The position numbers were made by a program, and so were the translations under genes. This document shows positions 8,327 through 19,192 of a stretch of 52,964 nucleotides of DNA, piece by piece. This stretch comes from Legionella sp. (GTDB lineage: Bacteria; Pseudomonadota; Gammaproteobacteria; Legionellales; Legionellaceae). The notes under the pieces are model-generated. The model did not search any database. It was not told the DNA's origin and saw only the letters and a list, made by a program, of their open reading frames with translations. The DNA lies in contig DAIAOV010000008.1 in the NCBI GenBank assembly GCA_027437055.1, positions 1 through 52,964 on the forward strand. Reading direction: 5' to 3'. Each line of letters starts with the position of its first letter. The first letter of the stretch is position 1.

Positions 8327-8500
8327 TTATGTTTGAATCCATGGCATTTTGAATCCATATTCAGGGGAGTAAATTTCAAATAAGAAAAGCCACACAACTA
8401 ACAACAGTGTTAGGATAAAAAAACTCAGAGCAATACGTTCGCATCGAAACCAAGCGAAAAGTAAAGAAATAAGTAACAGAATAAATATAACAAGCATCAT
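8327..8500 (-). CDS. Small membrane protein, DUF5993-like
   Basis: A protein of about 57 residues with two hydrophobic segments (MLVIFILLLISLLFAWF and a second LLLVVWLFLF) joined by the basic loop RCERIA. Small proteins of this look are found beside DsbB-like genes, and here the DsbB-like gene follows by 18 bases. I take ATG 8500 (or 8497) as start; the frame extends to a TTG at 8524. No ribosome site is convincing. A role as partner or stabiliser of the DsbB-like protein is inference. Confidence 0.6.
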   Translation of the reverse strand: MMLVIFILLLISLLFAWFRCERIALSFFILTLLLVVWLFLFEIYSPEYGFKMPWIQT

Positions 8501-8730
8501 ATAGGTATGTACCCATCGATACAATTTTATGAAGATACAACTTGAACCGAATACTATGCAACCTATTATTCAGCTGCATTTTCATTCATTGGACTTTGGT
8601 GAATAATCCCGTTATTAGCTCCAAACAGAATTATGATTCAAAGAGAAATTGTCAATTAATGTTCCTATAATTCTGTTTTTTCCCTTAAAAATAAGCGATA
8701 CTTCTTGCAAAATAAATAGTTCTAAAGTTT

Positions 8731-9543
8731 ATGACGAAAATTAGGCCCTTTCTCAAATGGGCGGGAAGTAAGTACAATTGTTTAAATGAAATTATCTCCT
8801 CTCTTCCTCCTGGTCGCCGTTTAATTGAGCCCTTCGCAGGATCGGGGGTAGTTTTTATGAATACAGGTTACTCTTCCTATATTTTAGCGGAAAGCAATCC
8901 TGACTTGGTTCAAATCTTCACTACTTTGCAAGAACAAGGGGAAGATTTTGTAAATTATTGCCAGCAATATTTTCAACCTGAAGAAAATTGCAAAGAACAA
9001 TACTATAAGCGACGAAACGATTTTAACCAATTAAGTTATTCTCATCAGAAATCTGCTTTTTTCCTCTATCTTAATAGGCATGGTTATAATGGTTTATGCC
9101 GCTACAATTCTAAAGGTATCTATAATGTTCCTTTTGGCTTGTATACAAAACCTTACTTCCCACGAAAAGAAATGCTCTTGTTTCATCAAAAAAGCAAGCA
9201 AGCGCAATTCATCCAAAATGATTTTCGTAACACCTTCAAATTAGCCGAACCGGGTGATGTTATTTATTGCGATCCCCCTTATGTCCCATTATCCTCTAAG
9301 ACCAAACCCTTACCTTATACTCAAAAACAATTTTCTAAAGAAGATCAGATTGAATTAGCTGAGTTAGCAAGCGCTACCGCCGCAAAAGGGATACCTGTCA
9401 TTATTTCAAATCACGATACTGAATTTACTCGATATCACTATCAAAAAGCCAAAATCAAAAGTTTTTCTGTTTCTCGCTGGATTAATTGTAATGCGCAAGG
9501 GCGACAGCCCGTGAAAGAATTAGTTGCGGTTTTTACCAAGTAG
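8731..9543 (+). CDS. dam: DNA adenine methylase (Dam family)
   Basis: The 270-residue protein has the class D12 methylase layout: FLKWAGSKY at residues 7-15 and PFAGSGVVF near 34 for AdoMet binding, HGYNGLCRYN in the target-recognition part, and the catalytic DPPYVPLS in the second half. The expected reaction is N6-methylation of adenine in GATC. No restriction endonuclease gene is adjacent, so this is a solitary methylase that could serve mismatch repair and replication timing. The end of the gene overlaps the first base of a strong palindrome that separates it from the converging MFS gene. Confidence 0.88.
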   Translation: MTKIRPFLKWAGSKYNCLNEIISSLPPGRRLIEPFAGSGVVFMNTGYSSYILAESNPDLVQIFTTLQEQGEDFVNYCQQYFQPEENCKEQYYKRRNDFNQLSYSHQKSAFFLYLNRHGYNGLCRYNSKGIYNVPFGLYTKPYFPRKEMLLFHQKSKQAQFIQNDFRNTFKLAEPGDVIYCDPPYVPLSSKTKPLPYTQKQFSKEDQIELAELASATAAKGIPVIISNHDTEFTRYHYQKAKIKSFSVSRWINCNAQGRQPVKELVAVFTK

Positions 9544-9572
9544 TATGTCGGGCAATTTATTGCCCGACATAC
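9543..9572. terminator. Bidirectional terminator between dam and MFS gene
   Basis: GTATGTCGGGCAAT and its perfect reverse complement form a 14-bp stem with a TT loop, followed by CGTTTT on the plus strand. It lies between two converging genes. Confidence 0.75.
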
Positions 9573-9596
9573 GTTTTAAGAACTATATATTGAGTT

Positions 9597-10856
9597 TTAA
9601 TTAGTGGAATGTTGATCTTTATGATCTTTTATAAAGAAGGCCAGTATAGTAACTAACAATAATGAAATCGGTAGTATGGATAAAGCCACTTGATAATCTT
9701 CAACAGTATAGATGTGCTCACCACCAACTATTCCGCTATCACCAAACGTATCAAGTAATTTACCCACTAGTGGTTGAAAAACAACCCCACCAAGAGTAAC
9801 AATCATATTAGTTGCAGCAAATACTGTCCCTGATAATTTAGCGCCACTACACTCTTTCGCCATAATAAACACAATAATTTCTGTAGCGCTAAAAACACCA
9901 TATAAAAACAGTAAGATGTTCAAGGATAAATAAGATAAACCAGGCCAATATAGAACTATACTGATGCATATCAGCGAGAGAATGGCTCCAATTACCAAGG
10001 GAAGAACGCGCCTACCCGATCTATCCGATAAATAACCCGCAATAGGAGCACCAACGGCCCAACCTAAAAAGACCGCAGATACAGTTCTAGCAGCTTCAAC
10101 CTTAGTTAAATTATGCGCTTGTTCTAAATAGGTTTTACCCCAAAGCTCGCCAAAAACAGATAGAGAAGTATATAAACAAGCACCCACAAAACCAATCAAC
10201 CATACTTCAGGCGACATCAATACTTTCAGCACATTATGAAAGAACTCTGGTAATGGGTATTTATTCGGTTGATATCCTTCTGGTCCATCTCTAACGACAA
10301 GGAACATCACAACGGTTAGACCTAAACCAATAAAGGCAATCATAAGTAAGACTTGTTCCCAGCCCATGCTGACTGACCACTCAGTTATTTTTACTTCCCC
10401 ATAAACTAGCCCTAACATACCTAAAGTAGTAATTAGACCAGCAACTAAGGAAAAATAGCGACGTGGTAACCAATGTAACGCTAAAGATAAAACACCAACA
10501 AATGCAAAAGAAGAACCAAATCCAACTAGGAATCTTCCCGAACCGACAAGGAACATGGATGAAGTTAAAGTGAACATCCAGGAACCAGCAGTACAGCATA
10601 TACAAGCAAAAGTGAGTAGCCGTCTAGGGCCAAACCTATCCATCAGCATCCCTACAGGTAATTGCATAGGTGAATATGCAAAGTAGTACAATGCTGAAAT
10701 CTGTCCAAAAGTAGTGGCAGATATATGTCCCAACGCAATACTTAATTCTGTTTGTAAAGCACCAGGTATAATCCTAAGAATAAATTCATAGCAATAAAAC
10801 ACTGCGCCAACAAAACAAACTAGAATGCCAAAGAGAGTTTGTTTTTTAGTAATCAT
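9597..10856 (-). CDS. MFS transporter, Pht-like
   Basis: About 419 residues with twelve hydrophobic segments and the MFS loop motifs GMLMDRFGPRRLL (between helices 2 and 3) and GYLSDRSGRRVLP (between helices 8 and 9). It is close to the gene upstream, sharing YFAYSPMQLPVG against YFAYVPMQLPVG and FGSSFAFVGVLSLA against FGSAFAFVGVLKLA, so the pair arose by duplication. Legionella has many such Pht transporters for amino acids and nucleosides. ATG 10856 starts one base after the previous stop; the frame extends seven codons into that gene. Substrate unknown; malic enzyme lies upstream. Confidence 0.85.
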   Translation of the reverse strand: MITKKQTLFGILVCFVGAVFYCYEFILRIIPGALQTELSIALGHISATTFGQISALYYFAYSPMQLPVGMLMDRFGPRRLLTFACICCTAGSWMFTLTSSMFLVGSGRFLVGFGSSFAFVGVLSLALHWLPRRYFSLVAGLITTLGMLGLVYGEVKITEWSVSMGWEQVLLMIAFIGLGLTVVMFLVVRDGPEGYQPNKYPLPEFFHNVLKVLMSPEVWLIGFVGACLYTSLSVFGELWGKTYLEQAHNLTKVEAARTVSAVFLGWAVGAPIAGYLSDRSGRRVLPLVIGAILSLICISIVLYWPGLSYLSLNILLFLYGVFSATEIIVFIMAKECSGAKLSGTVFAATNMIVTLGGVVFQPLVGKLLDTFGDSGIVGGEHIYTVEDYQVALSILPISLLLVTILAFFIKDHKDQHSTN

Positions 10857-10857
10857 A

Positions 10858-12192
10858 TTATTTAGGTGCATGAGCATGAGTTTCTTTTAAAAAGAAAGTT
10901 AATATAGCTGCAATCAATATGCCTAATGGAATGATAGACAAAGCAAATTGATAATCATCAACCGTATATAACCTCTGTAAGTTATCTATTGTTGCCCCAG
11001 TAATAGCGGCATCCCCTATATGTGCTGACAGACTAAAATCTAATAAGTGTCCGACTAAAGGCTGAAGGAACATAGCACCTAGCATAACAATCATATTTGT
11101 TACTGCCATTGCTGTACCCGCAGCTTCACCAGGACTTAACTCTCTTCCTACAGCAAACACTATAGCCTGCGCACTGTAGAGCAACCCCAGTAAGAACATC
11201 AAAATTTGTACATTAAACTCACTTAATCCAGGGAAATATAAAATAATCATCATGATTATTGCAGCCCCAGTCGCTCCAAAAAGCATGGGGAATTTGCGGC
11301 GAGCTAGTTTATCTGAAATATAACCCATTACAGGTGCACCGATAATAAAGCCCAAAAACAGTAGTGAATTAGCTAGGCCGGCGGCATGAGATGACAAGCC
11401 ATGAGCATGCTTTAAATAGGGAATACCCCAAAGTTCGGCAAATACAGTAGTAGGTAAATAAACTAAACAGCCATACATGCCATTAACCCAGATTTGTTTA
11501 TTCCTGATGATAATACCCAGATCTATCATCCCTTTTTTAATACTGGGAACGGTACCACTCTGACGATGCTGGCCTTTTTTATCATAAATTCCCATCCAAA
11601 GAACAATAGTTAACCCTATACCAAAAAATGCAGTTATATTTAGAGTCTTAATCCAACCTAATTGATCAACGAAGAGCTCAAGAAAATTATCTCCTAACAT
11701 AGCGCCAATTGGGCCTAAAGCTGAGGTCATACCTGAAACCATAGCCAATCTATTTTCAGGCAACCAGATAGTAGCGAGCTTTAATACACCAACAAACGCA
11801 AAGGCTGAACCAAAGCCGACTAAAAAGCGGCCTGTTGCGGCTATCCAAAATACGGTGGTACTAGTAAAAAGAAATGTTCCAAGCACGCAAATAAAACAAG
11901 CAAGAGTTAATAATCTTTTCGGGCCGAACCTGTCAAGGAGAACTCCTACAGGTAACTGCATAGGAACATAAGCAAAGTAATAAATCGATGACAGTAGGCC
12001 ATAACCCGTCGCATTTAAATCAAAATGTTCGCGTAATGAATTTTCCATCACACTGGGTGCAATGCGCAATAAATACTCATAACTATAAAATATGGCTCCT
12101 AGTCCACAAATGAGCCATCCAATCATGGTGTAATCTCTACGGTTTTCAAAATGCAAGATCATCTCCTTAACAATAAGGTCAAGCACGGCCAA
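10858..12192 (-). CDS. MFS transporter, Pht-like (paralogue)
   Basis: A twelve-segment major facilitator with GVLLDRFGPKRLL and GYISDKLARRKFP at the two cytoplasmic loops. The start is ambiguous: a TTG at 12192 has GAGGAG just before it, and a later TTG has AAGGAG six bases upstream, which would remove about a dozen residues; the first membrane segment begins at MIGWLICG. It is followed without gap by its paralogue, and malic enzyme precedes it by about 50 bases, so the three may form one transcript for carbon-source uptake and use. Substrate unknown. Confidence 0.85.
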   Translation of the reverse strand: MAVLDLIVKEMILHFENRRDYTMIGWLICGLGAIFYSYEYLLRIAPSVMENSLREHFDLNATGYGLLSSIYYFAYVPMQLPVGVLLDRFGPKRLLTLACFICVLGTFLFTSTTVFWIAATGRFLVGFGSAFAFVGVLKLATIWLPENRLAMVSGMTSALGPIGAMLGDNFLELFVDQLGWIKTLNITAFFGIGLTIVLWMGIYDKKGQHRQSGTVPSIKKGMIDLGIIIRNKQIWVNGMYGCLVYLPTTVFAELWGIPYLKHAHGLSSHAAGLANSLLFLGFIIGAPVMGYISDKLARRKFPMLFGATGAAIIMMIILYFPGLSEFNVQILMFLLGLLYSAQAIVFAVGRELSPGEAAGTAMAVTNMIVMLGAMFLQPLVGHLLDFSLSAHIGDAAITGATIDNLQRLYTVDDYQFALSIIPLGILIAAILTFFLKETHAHAPK

Positions 12193-12244
12193 ACACTCCT
12201 CATAGAAGAAGAGATTAATTTTGACCTCTCTTTTTTTTTTATTA

Positions 12245-13492
12245 TTACTTTAAATTCTTAACTTGACTCACACCACTTGCTATAGCAGCTTGAGCCACGG
12301 TAGTTGGAACTCTTTCTCTTAAACGAGGATCTATTGGCTTTGGAATAATATAGTCAGGACCAAACTCCCAATTAGCAACTCCAGGGTAATTATCCTTCAC
12401 TACCTGAGGAACAGGCTCATGCACCAGTTGACGAATTGCTTCAACTGCAGCAATCTGCATCGCTTGATTAATACATGTCGCACGATCAGCTAACGCGCCA
12501 CGAAAAATATATGGAAAACATAATACATTATTTACTTGATTTGGATAGTCGCTTCGTCCAGTTGCTATAACTAAATCATTACGTATTTGATGAGCAACCT
12601 CTGGCCTAATTTCTGGATCAGGATTAGATAAAGCAAAAATAATGGGTTTTGGAGCCATTAGGTTTAATAAGTGCCCATCTAACAAATCAGGCTTAGCAAC
12701 CCCAATAAAAACATCGGCATCCACTAAAGCATCCGCTAAGGTGCGACAGTCAGTAGTCCGTGCAAAAGCAAATTTATAAGGATTTAAATCAGTACGCCCC
12801 GAATGAATGACTCCTTTTGTATCAAGAAGTAACATATTTTTCTTATCAGCACCTAAAGCAACCAGTAGTCGCATAGAAGCAATACCCGCTGCTCCTGCAC
12901 CTATACATACGATTTTTGCTTCAGATAATTTTTTTTGTTGTAATTCAAGAGCATTCAACAAACCGGCCGCAACTACTATAGCAGTACCATGTTGATCATC
13001 ATGAAATACAGGTATATTTAACTGCTCAATCAATGCTTGTTCTATTTCAAAACATTCAGGAGCCTTAAGATCTTCCAGATTAATACCACCAAAAGTGGGT
13101 GAAATCCGTTTTGCCGTGGAAATAAATGCTTGAGGATCATCTGCATCGATTTCAATATCAAAAACATCTAGGCCAGCAAAGCGTTTGAATAAAACAGCCT
13201 TACCCTCCATCACGGGTTTACTAGCTAACGGACCAACGTCACCTAGGCCCAGAACAGCAGTGCCATTGGTTATCACCGCGACTAAATTACCTTTATTCGT
13301 ATATCGATACGCATCTTCTGGCTTCTCAGCTATAGCAAGAACAGGCGCCGCAACACCTGGAGTATAAGCTAAAGATAAATCCTCTTGAGAATCCGTTGGT
13401 TTTGTGACAGTAAGACACAGTTTTCCTGGAATAGGAAACTCATGATAGTCCAGCGCACGCTGCTTTAATACATCATTATCCAAAGTGCTCAT
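12245..13492 (-). CDS. Malic enzyme, short form without PTA domain
   Basis: Catalyses oxidative decarboxylation of malate to pyruvate with NAD(P)+. It shows [29 protein letters not shown], the metal/catalytic stretch [30 protein letters not shown], the Rossmann motif [13 protein letters not shown] and [10 protein letters not shown]. At 415 residues it lacks the phosphotransacetylase-like domain of the roughly 760-residue MaeB type. AGAGAGA precedes the ATG. It supplies pyruvate and reducing power in an organism that feeds on amino acids. Cofactor preference cannot be read from the sequence. Confidence 0.92.
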   Translation of the reverse strand: MSTLDNDVLKQRALDYHEFPIPGKLCLTVTKPTDSQEDLSLAYTPGVAAPVLAIAEKPEDAYRYTNKGNLVAVITNGTAVLGLGDVGPLASKPVMEGKAVLFKRFAGLDVFDIEIDADDPQAFISTAKRISPTFGGINLEDLKAPECFEIEQALIEQLNIPVFHDDQHGTAIVVAAGLLNALELQQKKLSEAKIVCIGAGAAGIASMRLLVALGADKKNMLLLDTKGVIHSGRTDLNPYKFAFARTTDCRTLADALVDADVFIGVAKPDLLDGHLLNLMAPKPIIFALSNPDPEIRPEVAHQIRNDLVIATGRSDYPNQVNNVLCFPYIFRGALADRATCINQAMQIAAVEAIRQLVHEPVPQVVKDNYPGVANWEFGPDYIIPKPIDPRLRERVPTTVAQAAIASGVSQVKNLK

Positions 13493-13556
13493 TTTCTCTC
13501 TTCTTAGACCACCAATAAAACTAAGCTCAAGCGACGCTATGACTTTTAGCTCACCC

Positions 13557-13585
13557 AGAAAAAAGGCACAATAATTATGTGCCTT
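13557..13585 (-). terminator. Rho-independent terminator of rpmE
   Basis: AAGGCACA...TGTGCCTT forms an 8-bp stem with a 7-base loop; on the minus strand it is followed by a run of six T. It lies downstream of rpmE and upstream of the malic enzyme gene. Confidence 0.8.
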
Positions 13586-13623
13586 CTTTAATTAATACCT
13601 ATGAATCTTATACCCAGCGTCTA

Positions 13624-13857
13624 CTATGCTTTATCTTTTGCTGAAGCTTGAGCAGAACGCATGTTATAACGATCACGGAATTTCTGAACACGTCCACCAG
13701 TATCGACCAGTTTTTGTTTACCAGTATAAAAAGGGTGGCATGCGGAGCATACTTCAACGCTCAAATCTTTACATAAAGTTGAACGAGTCTGAAACACATT
13801 ACCACAACTGCATGTGACTTCAACTGTTTTATAATCAGGATGAATTGCTTCTTTCAT
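13624..13857 (-). CDS. rpmE: 50S ribosomal protein L31, zinc-binding type
   Basis: A 77-residue large-subunit ribosomal protein. It starts [20 protein letters not shown] and has the CxC...CSxC set (C16, C18, C37, C40) of the zinc-containing C+ form, then [20 protein letters not shown], the family signature. The C-terminal tail [12 protein letters not shown] is basic, as usual. AAGAGAG serves as ribosome site. It is a single-gene unit with its own terminator. C+ L31 in other bacteria can be replaced by a zinc-free paralogue under zinc starvation; none is in this window. Confidence 0.95.
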   Translation of the reverse strand: MKEAIHPDYKTVEVTCSCGNVFQTRSTLCKDLSVEVCSACHPFYTGKQKLVDTGGRVQKFRDRYNMRSAQASAKDKA

Positions 13858-14020
13858 AATACTACTCTCTTTTTAATGAGTATCGCCACCTGAACCTGTT
13901 GTCAAGCACCATACTCTATACAAATGACACAAAACAATAACAGAAAAATTTCTGCAAATCAATTTTTTCTGCCTGAGTGAATTAATTCACTTTTTAATTC
14001 TAGTTTATTGTCTGAAAAAT

Positions 14021-14800
14021 TCAATCCGCCTTATAGTCAAGCTCAACCCATACTGGAGTATGATCCGAAGGTCTTTCTGCTTTGCGCGGCTCTTTGTCTA
14101 TCTTAGATTGTAAGCACAAAGAATTTAAAGAATCACTTAGTAAAACATGATCGATGCGCAAACCTCTATTTCTTCTAAAAGCAACAGCTCGGTAATCCCA
14201 CCAACTAAATAACTTTTCTTCTTGTTCAAAACTTCTAAAACTATCATGCAGTCCTAAGTTTAAAAGAGTACGAAAAGCCTGTCGTTCTGCATCACTAACT
14301 AAGACTGAACCAACCCATTCCGCAGGATCATGCACATCCCTATCTTCAGGTGCTATATTAAAATCACCTACTACCGCTAATTTAGGATATAAAGTTAGTT
14401 GTTGTTGTATAAAGGCCGTCACCTTCTCTAACCAACTTAATTTATATTGATATTTTTCGGAGGTAAGCTCTGCCCCATTGGGTACATATAAGTTAATTAT
14501 TCTTATACCCTCAATTGTTGCCACCAAGATACGCCGTTGGGGATCGTCTAATCCATGGATATCAGTAATGACTTCCGTTATAGGATAACGACTAACAATA
14601 GCCACCCCGTTATAAGTTTTTTGTCCAGAAAAAGCTACATGGTAATTTTGATCAGTAAATGCAGTAACTGGAAAATTTTCATCTGTTAATTTAGTTTCTT
14701 GCATAGCAAGCACATCGACTTGCGAAGTCTCCAACCATTGCAATACTTGCTCGAGTCTAATCTTTAATGAATTGACATTCCAACTGGCTAGTTTAAACAC
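14021..14800 (-). CDS. xthA: Exonuclease III-family AP endonuclease (paralogue 2)
   Basis: A 259-residue Mg-dependent exo/endonuclease that cuts at abasic sites. The catalytic motifs are WNVNSLKIR, AMQETKLTD (metal-binding Glu), NLYVPNGAEL, VVGDFNIAPEDRDVHDP and, near the end, RIDHVLLSD and RPSDHTPVWVEL (catalytic Asp-His). Its start overlaps the end of the upstream paralogue by 8 bases, so the two are translated together with wrbA in front. This copy resembles the E. coli XthA-like branch. Confidence 0.88.
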   Translation of the reverse strand: MFKLASWNVNSLKIRLEQVLQWLETSQVDVLAMQETKLTDENFPVTAFTDQNYHVAFSGQKTYNGVAIVSRYPITEVITDIHGLDDPQRRILVATIEGIRIINLYVPNGAELTSEKYQYKLSWLEKVTAFIQQQLTLYPKLAVVGDFNIAPEDRDVHDPAEWVGSVLVSDAERQAFRTLLNLGLHDSFRSFEQEEKLFSWWDYRAVAFRRNRGLRIDHVLLSDSLNSLCLQSKIDKEPRKAERPSDHTPVWVELDYKAD

Positions 14801-15574
14801 TCAAATCTCCCCTGTATTCAATCAATAAGGGAGCATGATCAGACAAACGTGCTTCTCGAAAAATGCGACTATCAACTACATATTCAGTTAAACCAGGAGT
14901 AATCACCTGATAATCAATTCTCCACCCAACATTTTTTTCCCATGCACGACTTCGATAAGACCACCAAGTATATTGTTCTTCCTCTTGATTATGAACTCTG
15001 AATGCGTCGACAAATCCCATAGGGCCAAATAGCTCATCCATCCAAGCTCGTTCTTCAGGCAAAAAGCCAGAATTTTTCTGATTTCCTCGCCAATTTTTCA
15101 AATCTATTTTTTTATGGGCAATATTATAATCACCACAAATAATTAGTTCACGTCCTTCATTTTTCAAATTCATTAGATGCTTGGCAAATTGATCAAGAAA
15201 ATTATATTTCACCCCTTGTCTCTCGTCTCCGCTGGTGCCGGAGGGTAAATAAAGAGAAATGATGCTTAATTTAGGATAATCAAACTGTATGTAACGCCCT
15301 TCCTTATCGCAAGAGTCAAATCCCATACCTTTCACCACACGCTCTGGTTTACGACGCGCGTAAATAGCTACACCACTATACCCTTTCTTTTCAGCGTCAA
15401 AATATTCGCAATAATAATCACGAGGATAATAAACCTCTTCTGGCACTAATTGTTCTGTCTGAACCTTGGTTTCTTGAATACAAACAAAATCGGCATCTTG
15501 CTCTGCTAACCACTCAAAAAAGCCATTACGGGCAGAAGCACGTATACCATTAGCATTAAAACTAATAACTTTCA

Positions 15575-15575
<1 letters not shown>
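14793..15575 (-). CDS. Exonuclease III-family AP endonuclease (paralogue 1)
   Basis: A 260-residue member of the same fold: FNANGIRASARNGFFEWL, CIQETKVQ, SLYLPSGTSGDERQ, ICGDYNIAHKKIDL, WRIDYQVITP and LSDHAPLLIEY. It is clearly diverged from the neighbouring copy, so the duplication is old and both active sites are kept. The two may divide abasic-site, 3'-end repair or RNA/DNA substrates; nothing in the sequence decides this. Its first base overlaps the last base of the wrbA-like gene. Confidence 0.88.
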
Positions 15576-16186
<611 letters not shown>

Positions 16187-16537
16187 TCAGCTCCAATTTT
16201 TTTAAATGATGAGAGAGTATACCCAAGATACTTCAAAATGGTAGGTTTTGCCTCTGATTTAGCGTTTACGTATCAAAATCCAATTTGAAAAAAATCATTC
16301 CAATCTAACTCTTAGTTCTACGTCCTGCGACTTGTTCGCGGGATCTAAAACTGTAGCAAGAGCACTAGATTCCGCGGGTAAACCGCGGAACGTAGGGATG
16401 TCAAGGATTTTTTCATAAGAAGGCCTCTCATAACGCCAATCATATTAAACTGACCACTAAGTTTTTTATCAACTTCATAGCATTAAGGATAAAATTGGAC
16501 AATAATTTAATTGCTGCCAATATTAAGGTAATAACTT
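16187..16537. other. Intergenic region with a GC-rich hairpin
   Basis: This 351-base divergent region between the wrbA operon and yihY contains TTCCGCGG-GTAAA-CCGCGGAA at 16370-16390 (perfect 8-bp stem) and a related TCGCGGGATCT segment about 25 bases before it. It looks like a dispersed palindromic repeat. I see no gene. Confidence 0.5.
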
Positions 16538-17758
16538 ATGAATTGGAAAAATCGCTTAATGGATCGCTGGTATGCCTGCGATCGTTTTGCTCGCTTTGTT
16601 ATCCAACATTTTATCCAGGACGAATGTGCTTACATTGCTTCCGCCTTAGCCTTTGCCAGTTTGCTCGCAGTAGTGCCATTAATGTCGGTAGGTTTTACCG
16701 TGTTTTCTTCATTTCCGGTATTTCATGGTCTGGCTGATCCAGTGCAAAATTTCATTTTTGATAATTTTGTCCCATCCACTGGTAAAATAGTGCAGGGGTA
16801 TTTACAACAATTTTCTTCTCAGGCCACCAAATTATCAATCTTTGGCATAATATTTTTAATGTGTACCGCTCTATTAGTCATGTTTACTATAGAAAGAGCA
16901 ATGAATAAAATATGGCGAGTATCCTCCTCCAGACATGGTTCAGCCGCATTTTTACTGTATTGGGCTATTTTGTCTTTAGCTCCCATCTTATTAGGATTAA
17001 GCCTGGCAGCAAGCTCTTACCTATTTTCTATTCCGTTACTCGTCAATCATCCAGCCCCTTCATTTTTACTCCATTGCGCCCCATTCATTTTTTCTTTAAT
17101 AGGATTCTCGTTTTTATACGTAATAGTACCCAACTGTTCAGTCAAAATTCGCCATGCTTTTGGTGGAGGCTTAATTGCTGCAATATTGTTTGAAACAGCA
17201 AAAAAAGGATTTGCTTATTTTCTAAGTAATTTTAATGCTTACGAATTGCTCTATGGAGCTTTTGCAGCAATACCTTTATTTTTTATTTGGGTGTATTGGG
17301 TATGGATTATTACTCTTTTGGGTGCCGAAATCAGTTATGCTTTTTCTGTTCATCACCAAAGAAGGAGTGGTACGTCTCTAGATGGTTTTTCTCATGCATT
17401 ACTCTGGTTATATGAATTGTGGATAGCTCGGCAAAATGGTAAAGGATTAACCTTTAATGAGTTAATTGATGTGTGTAACCAACCTTTCGCTGTAGATGTA
17501 GATGAAATGCTTAATGTGCTGATTCGGCACGAATTGATTCATGCAACGGCAGATGGGCATTATATGTTAAGTCGCGATCTCAATGAGATTTCTCTCTATA
17601 CTTTAACACAATTATTACCTTATCGTCTCCCTACTCATCTAGAACTACACTATTCTAAATCGTCTATTGTGGAACAATGGAGAGCAGTGTTTAAACAGCA
17701 TGACAAGGAATTACAGAAATCTTTAGATATCAACTTGGAGGATTTATTTAAAAAGTAG
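16538..17758 (+). CDS. YihY/UPF0761 inner membrane protein
   Basis: A 406-residue membrane protein of the family once called RNase BN. Hallmarks are AYIASALAFASLLAVVPLMSVGF near the N-terminus, FNAYELLYGAFAAIPLFFIWVYWVWIITLLGAEISYAF in the core, and a soluble C-terminal tail of about 120 residues that resembles a winged-helix fold. Six hydrophobic segments are visible. The RNase BN label was an error in the literature; the molecular function is unsettled. The gene converges on hslU, with a hairpin between them. Confidence 0.85.
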   Translation: MNWKNRLMDRWYACDRFARFVIQHFIQDECAYIASALAFASLLAVVPLMSVGFTVFSSFPVFHGLADPVQNFIFDNFVPSTGKIVQGYLQQFSSQATKLSIFGIIFLMCTALLVMFTIERAMNKIWRVSSSRHGSAAFLLYWAILSLAPILLGLSLAASSYLFSIPLLVNHPAPSFLLHCAPFIFSLIGFSFLYVIVPNCSVKIRHAFGGGLIAAILFETAKKGFAYFLSNFNAYELLYGAFAAIPLFFIWVYWVWIITLLGAEISYAFSVHHQRRSGTSLDGFSHALLWLYELWIARQNGKGLTFNELIDVCNQPFAVDVDEMLNVLIRHELIHATADGHYMLSRDLNEISLYTLTQLLPYRLPTHLELHYSKSSIVEQWRAVFKQHDKELQKSLDINLEDLFKK

Positions 17759-17783
17759 GCTGACCGTGGGCTTATTAGCAGGT

Positions 17784-17811
17784 GTAGGTCGGGACAAAGG
17801 GCCCAACCTAC
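17784..17811. terminator. Hairpin between converging yihY and hslU
   Basis: GTAGGT-C-GGG...CCC-A-ACCTAC pairs across a short loop. It is a variant of the GTAGGTCGGGCCC repeat found also at 7595 and 51532-51627, and may stop transcription from both sides. Confidence 0.5.
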
Positions 17812-17848
17812 GTTACAAAAGCTTAAATTGACGCCTATGATCTCTTAA

Positions 17849-19192
17849 TTAAAGAATATAACGAGCTAAATCCTCATCGGCTACTAACGCATTAAGATTT
17901 TTATCAACGTAACTTTTATCAACGTGTACTATTTCGCCAGATTTATCTGTTGCCTCAAAAGAAACTATTTCTAATAAACGCTCCATCACTGTATATAAAC
18001 GTCGGGCTCCTATATTTTCCATACGTTCATTCACCTGCCATGCAACCTCGGCAATACGTCGGATACCCGTATCATCAAAAGTAAGTTGTAGCCCTTCAGT
18101 TTCCATTAGAGCAGTATATTGCAATGTTAATGAGGCAGTAGGCTCCGTAAGAATACGCACAAAGTCCTCTACGGATAACGCAGACAACTCTACGCGAATT
18201 GGTAACCGACCTTGCAATTCCGCAATTAGATCAGATGGCTTGGCAACATGAAATGCACCAGAAGCAATGAAGAGAATATGATCCGTTCTGACCATTCCAT
18301 ATTTAGTAGTTACTGTTGTTCCTTCCACCAAGGGTAATAAATCTCTTTGTACTCCCTCACGAGACACATCACCGCCGCTAGTTTCAGAACGTTTCGCTAC
18401 TTTATCCAATTCATCAATAAATACGATACCATTTTGCTCAACACTTTCTATTGCCTTAGACTTAATATCTTCTTCATTAATTAACTTTGCAGCTTCTTCT
18501 TCGCGTAATATTTTCATTGCCTTGGCAATAGTCATTTTACGTGTTTTGGTTCTGTGCGTACCTACTTGTTGAAACATGGACTGCAATTGACTGGTCATTT
18601 CTTCCATACCTGGTGGCGCCATAATTTCTATACCTATAGGAGAAGCAGCCACATCGATTTCTATTTCATTATCATTCAAGGTACCTTCGCGCAATTGCTT
18701 GCGAAACACTTGTCTCGCTGTACTGTCTTTTTCTACAGGAACTAATGATCCGCGCGCAGGGGGAAGTAATACATCTAAAACGCGTTCTTCAGCAGCATCT
18801 TCAGCCAAATGCTCCACTTTTTTCATTGCCGCTTCACGTTCTTGCTTTATAGCAATGTCAGCTAAATCACGAATAATAGAATCAACATCTCGTCCTACAT
18901 AACCTACCTCAGTAAATTTCGTTGCTTCTACCTTAATAAAAGGGGCATGCGCTAATTTAGCTAAACGACGAGCAATCTCTGTTTTTCCCACTCCTGTTGG
19001 ACCTATCATTAATATGTTTTTAGGCATTATTTCATTACGCAAAACAGGATCTTTTATTTTCATTCGGCGCCAACGATTGCGTAATGCAATAGCTACTGCT
19101 CTTTTAGCATCATCTTGGCCAATGATGTGCTTATCTAATTCTTGTACTATTTCGCGAGGTGTCATCACCATACTGTTATATGCTGTTGTCAT
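17849..19192 (-). CDS. hslU: HslU, ATPase subunit of the HslVU protease
   Basis: AAA+ unfoldase that feeds proteins into the HslV peptidase. It starts with [23 protein letters not shown], has Walker [14 protein letters not shown], the pore motif GYVGRD, the intermediate domain around residues 110-240, Walker [10 protein letters not shown], and the sensor-2 [14 protein letters not shown]. The C-terminal EDLARYIL is the tail that inserts between HslV subunits. 447 residues is normal. The first ATG overlaps the hslV stop by 17 bases, so translation is coupled. Confidence 0.97.
   Translation of the reverse strand: MTTAYNSMVMTPREIVQELDKHIIGQDDAKRAVAIALRNRWRRMKIKDPVLRNEIMPKNILMIGPTGVGKTEIARRLAKLAHAPFIKVEATKFTEVGYVGRDVDSIIRDLADIAIKQEREAAMKKVEHLAEDAAEERVLDVLLPPARGSLVPVEKDSTARQVFRKQLREGTLNDNEIEIDVAASPIGIEIMAPPGMEEMTSQLQSMFQQVGTHRTKTRKMTIAKAMKILREEEAAKLINEEDIKSKAIESVEQNGIVFIDELDKVAKRSETSGGDVSREGVQRDLLPLVEGTTVTTKYGMVRTDHILFIASGAFHVAKPSDLIAELQGRLPIRVELSALSVEDFVRILTEPTASLTLQYTALMETEGLQLTFDDTGIRRIAEVAWQVNERMENIGARRLYTVMERLLEIVSFEATDKSGEIVHVDKSYVDKNLNALVADEDLARYIL

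Noticed and set aside
16495..16737. 80-codon plus-strand frame at the start of yihY
   Set aside because: Shadow of yihY in another frame; no homology signal.
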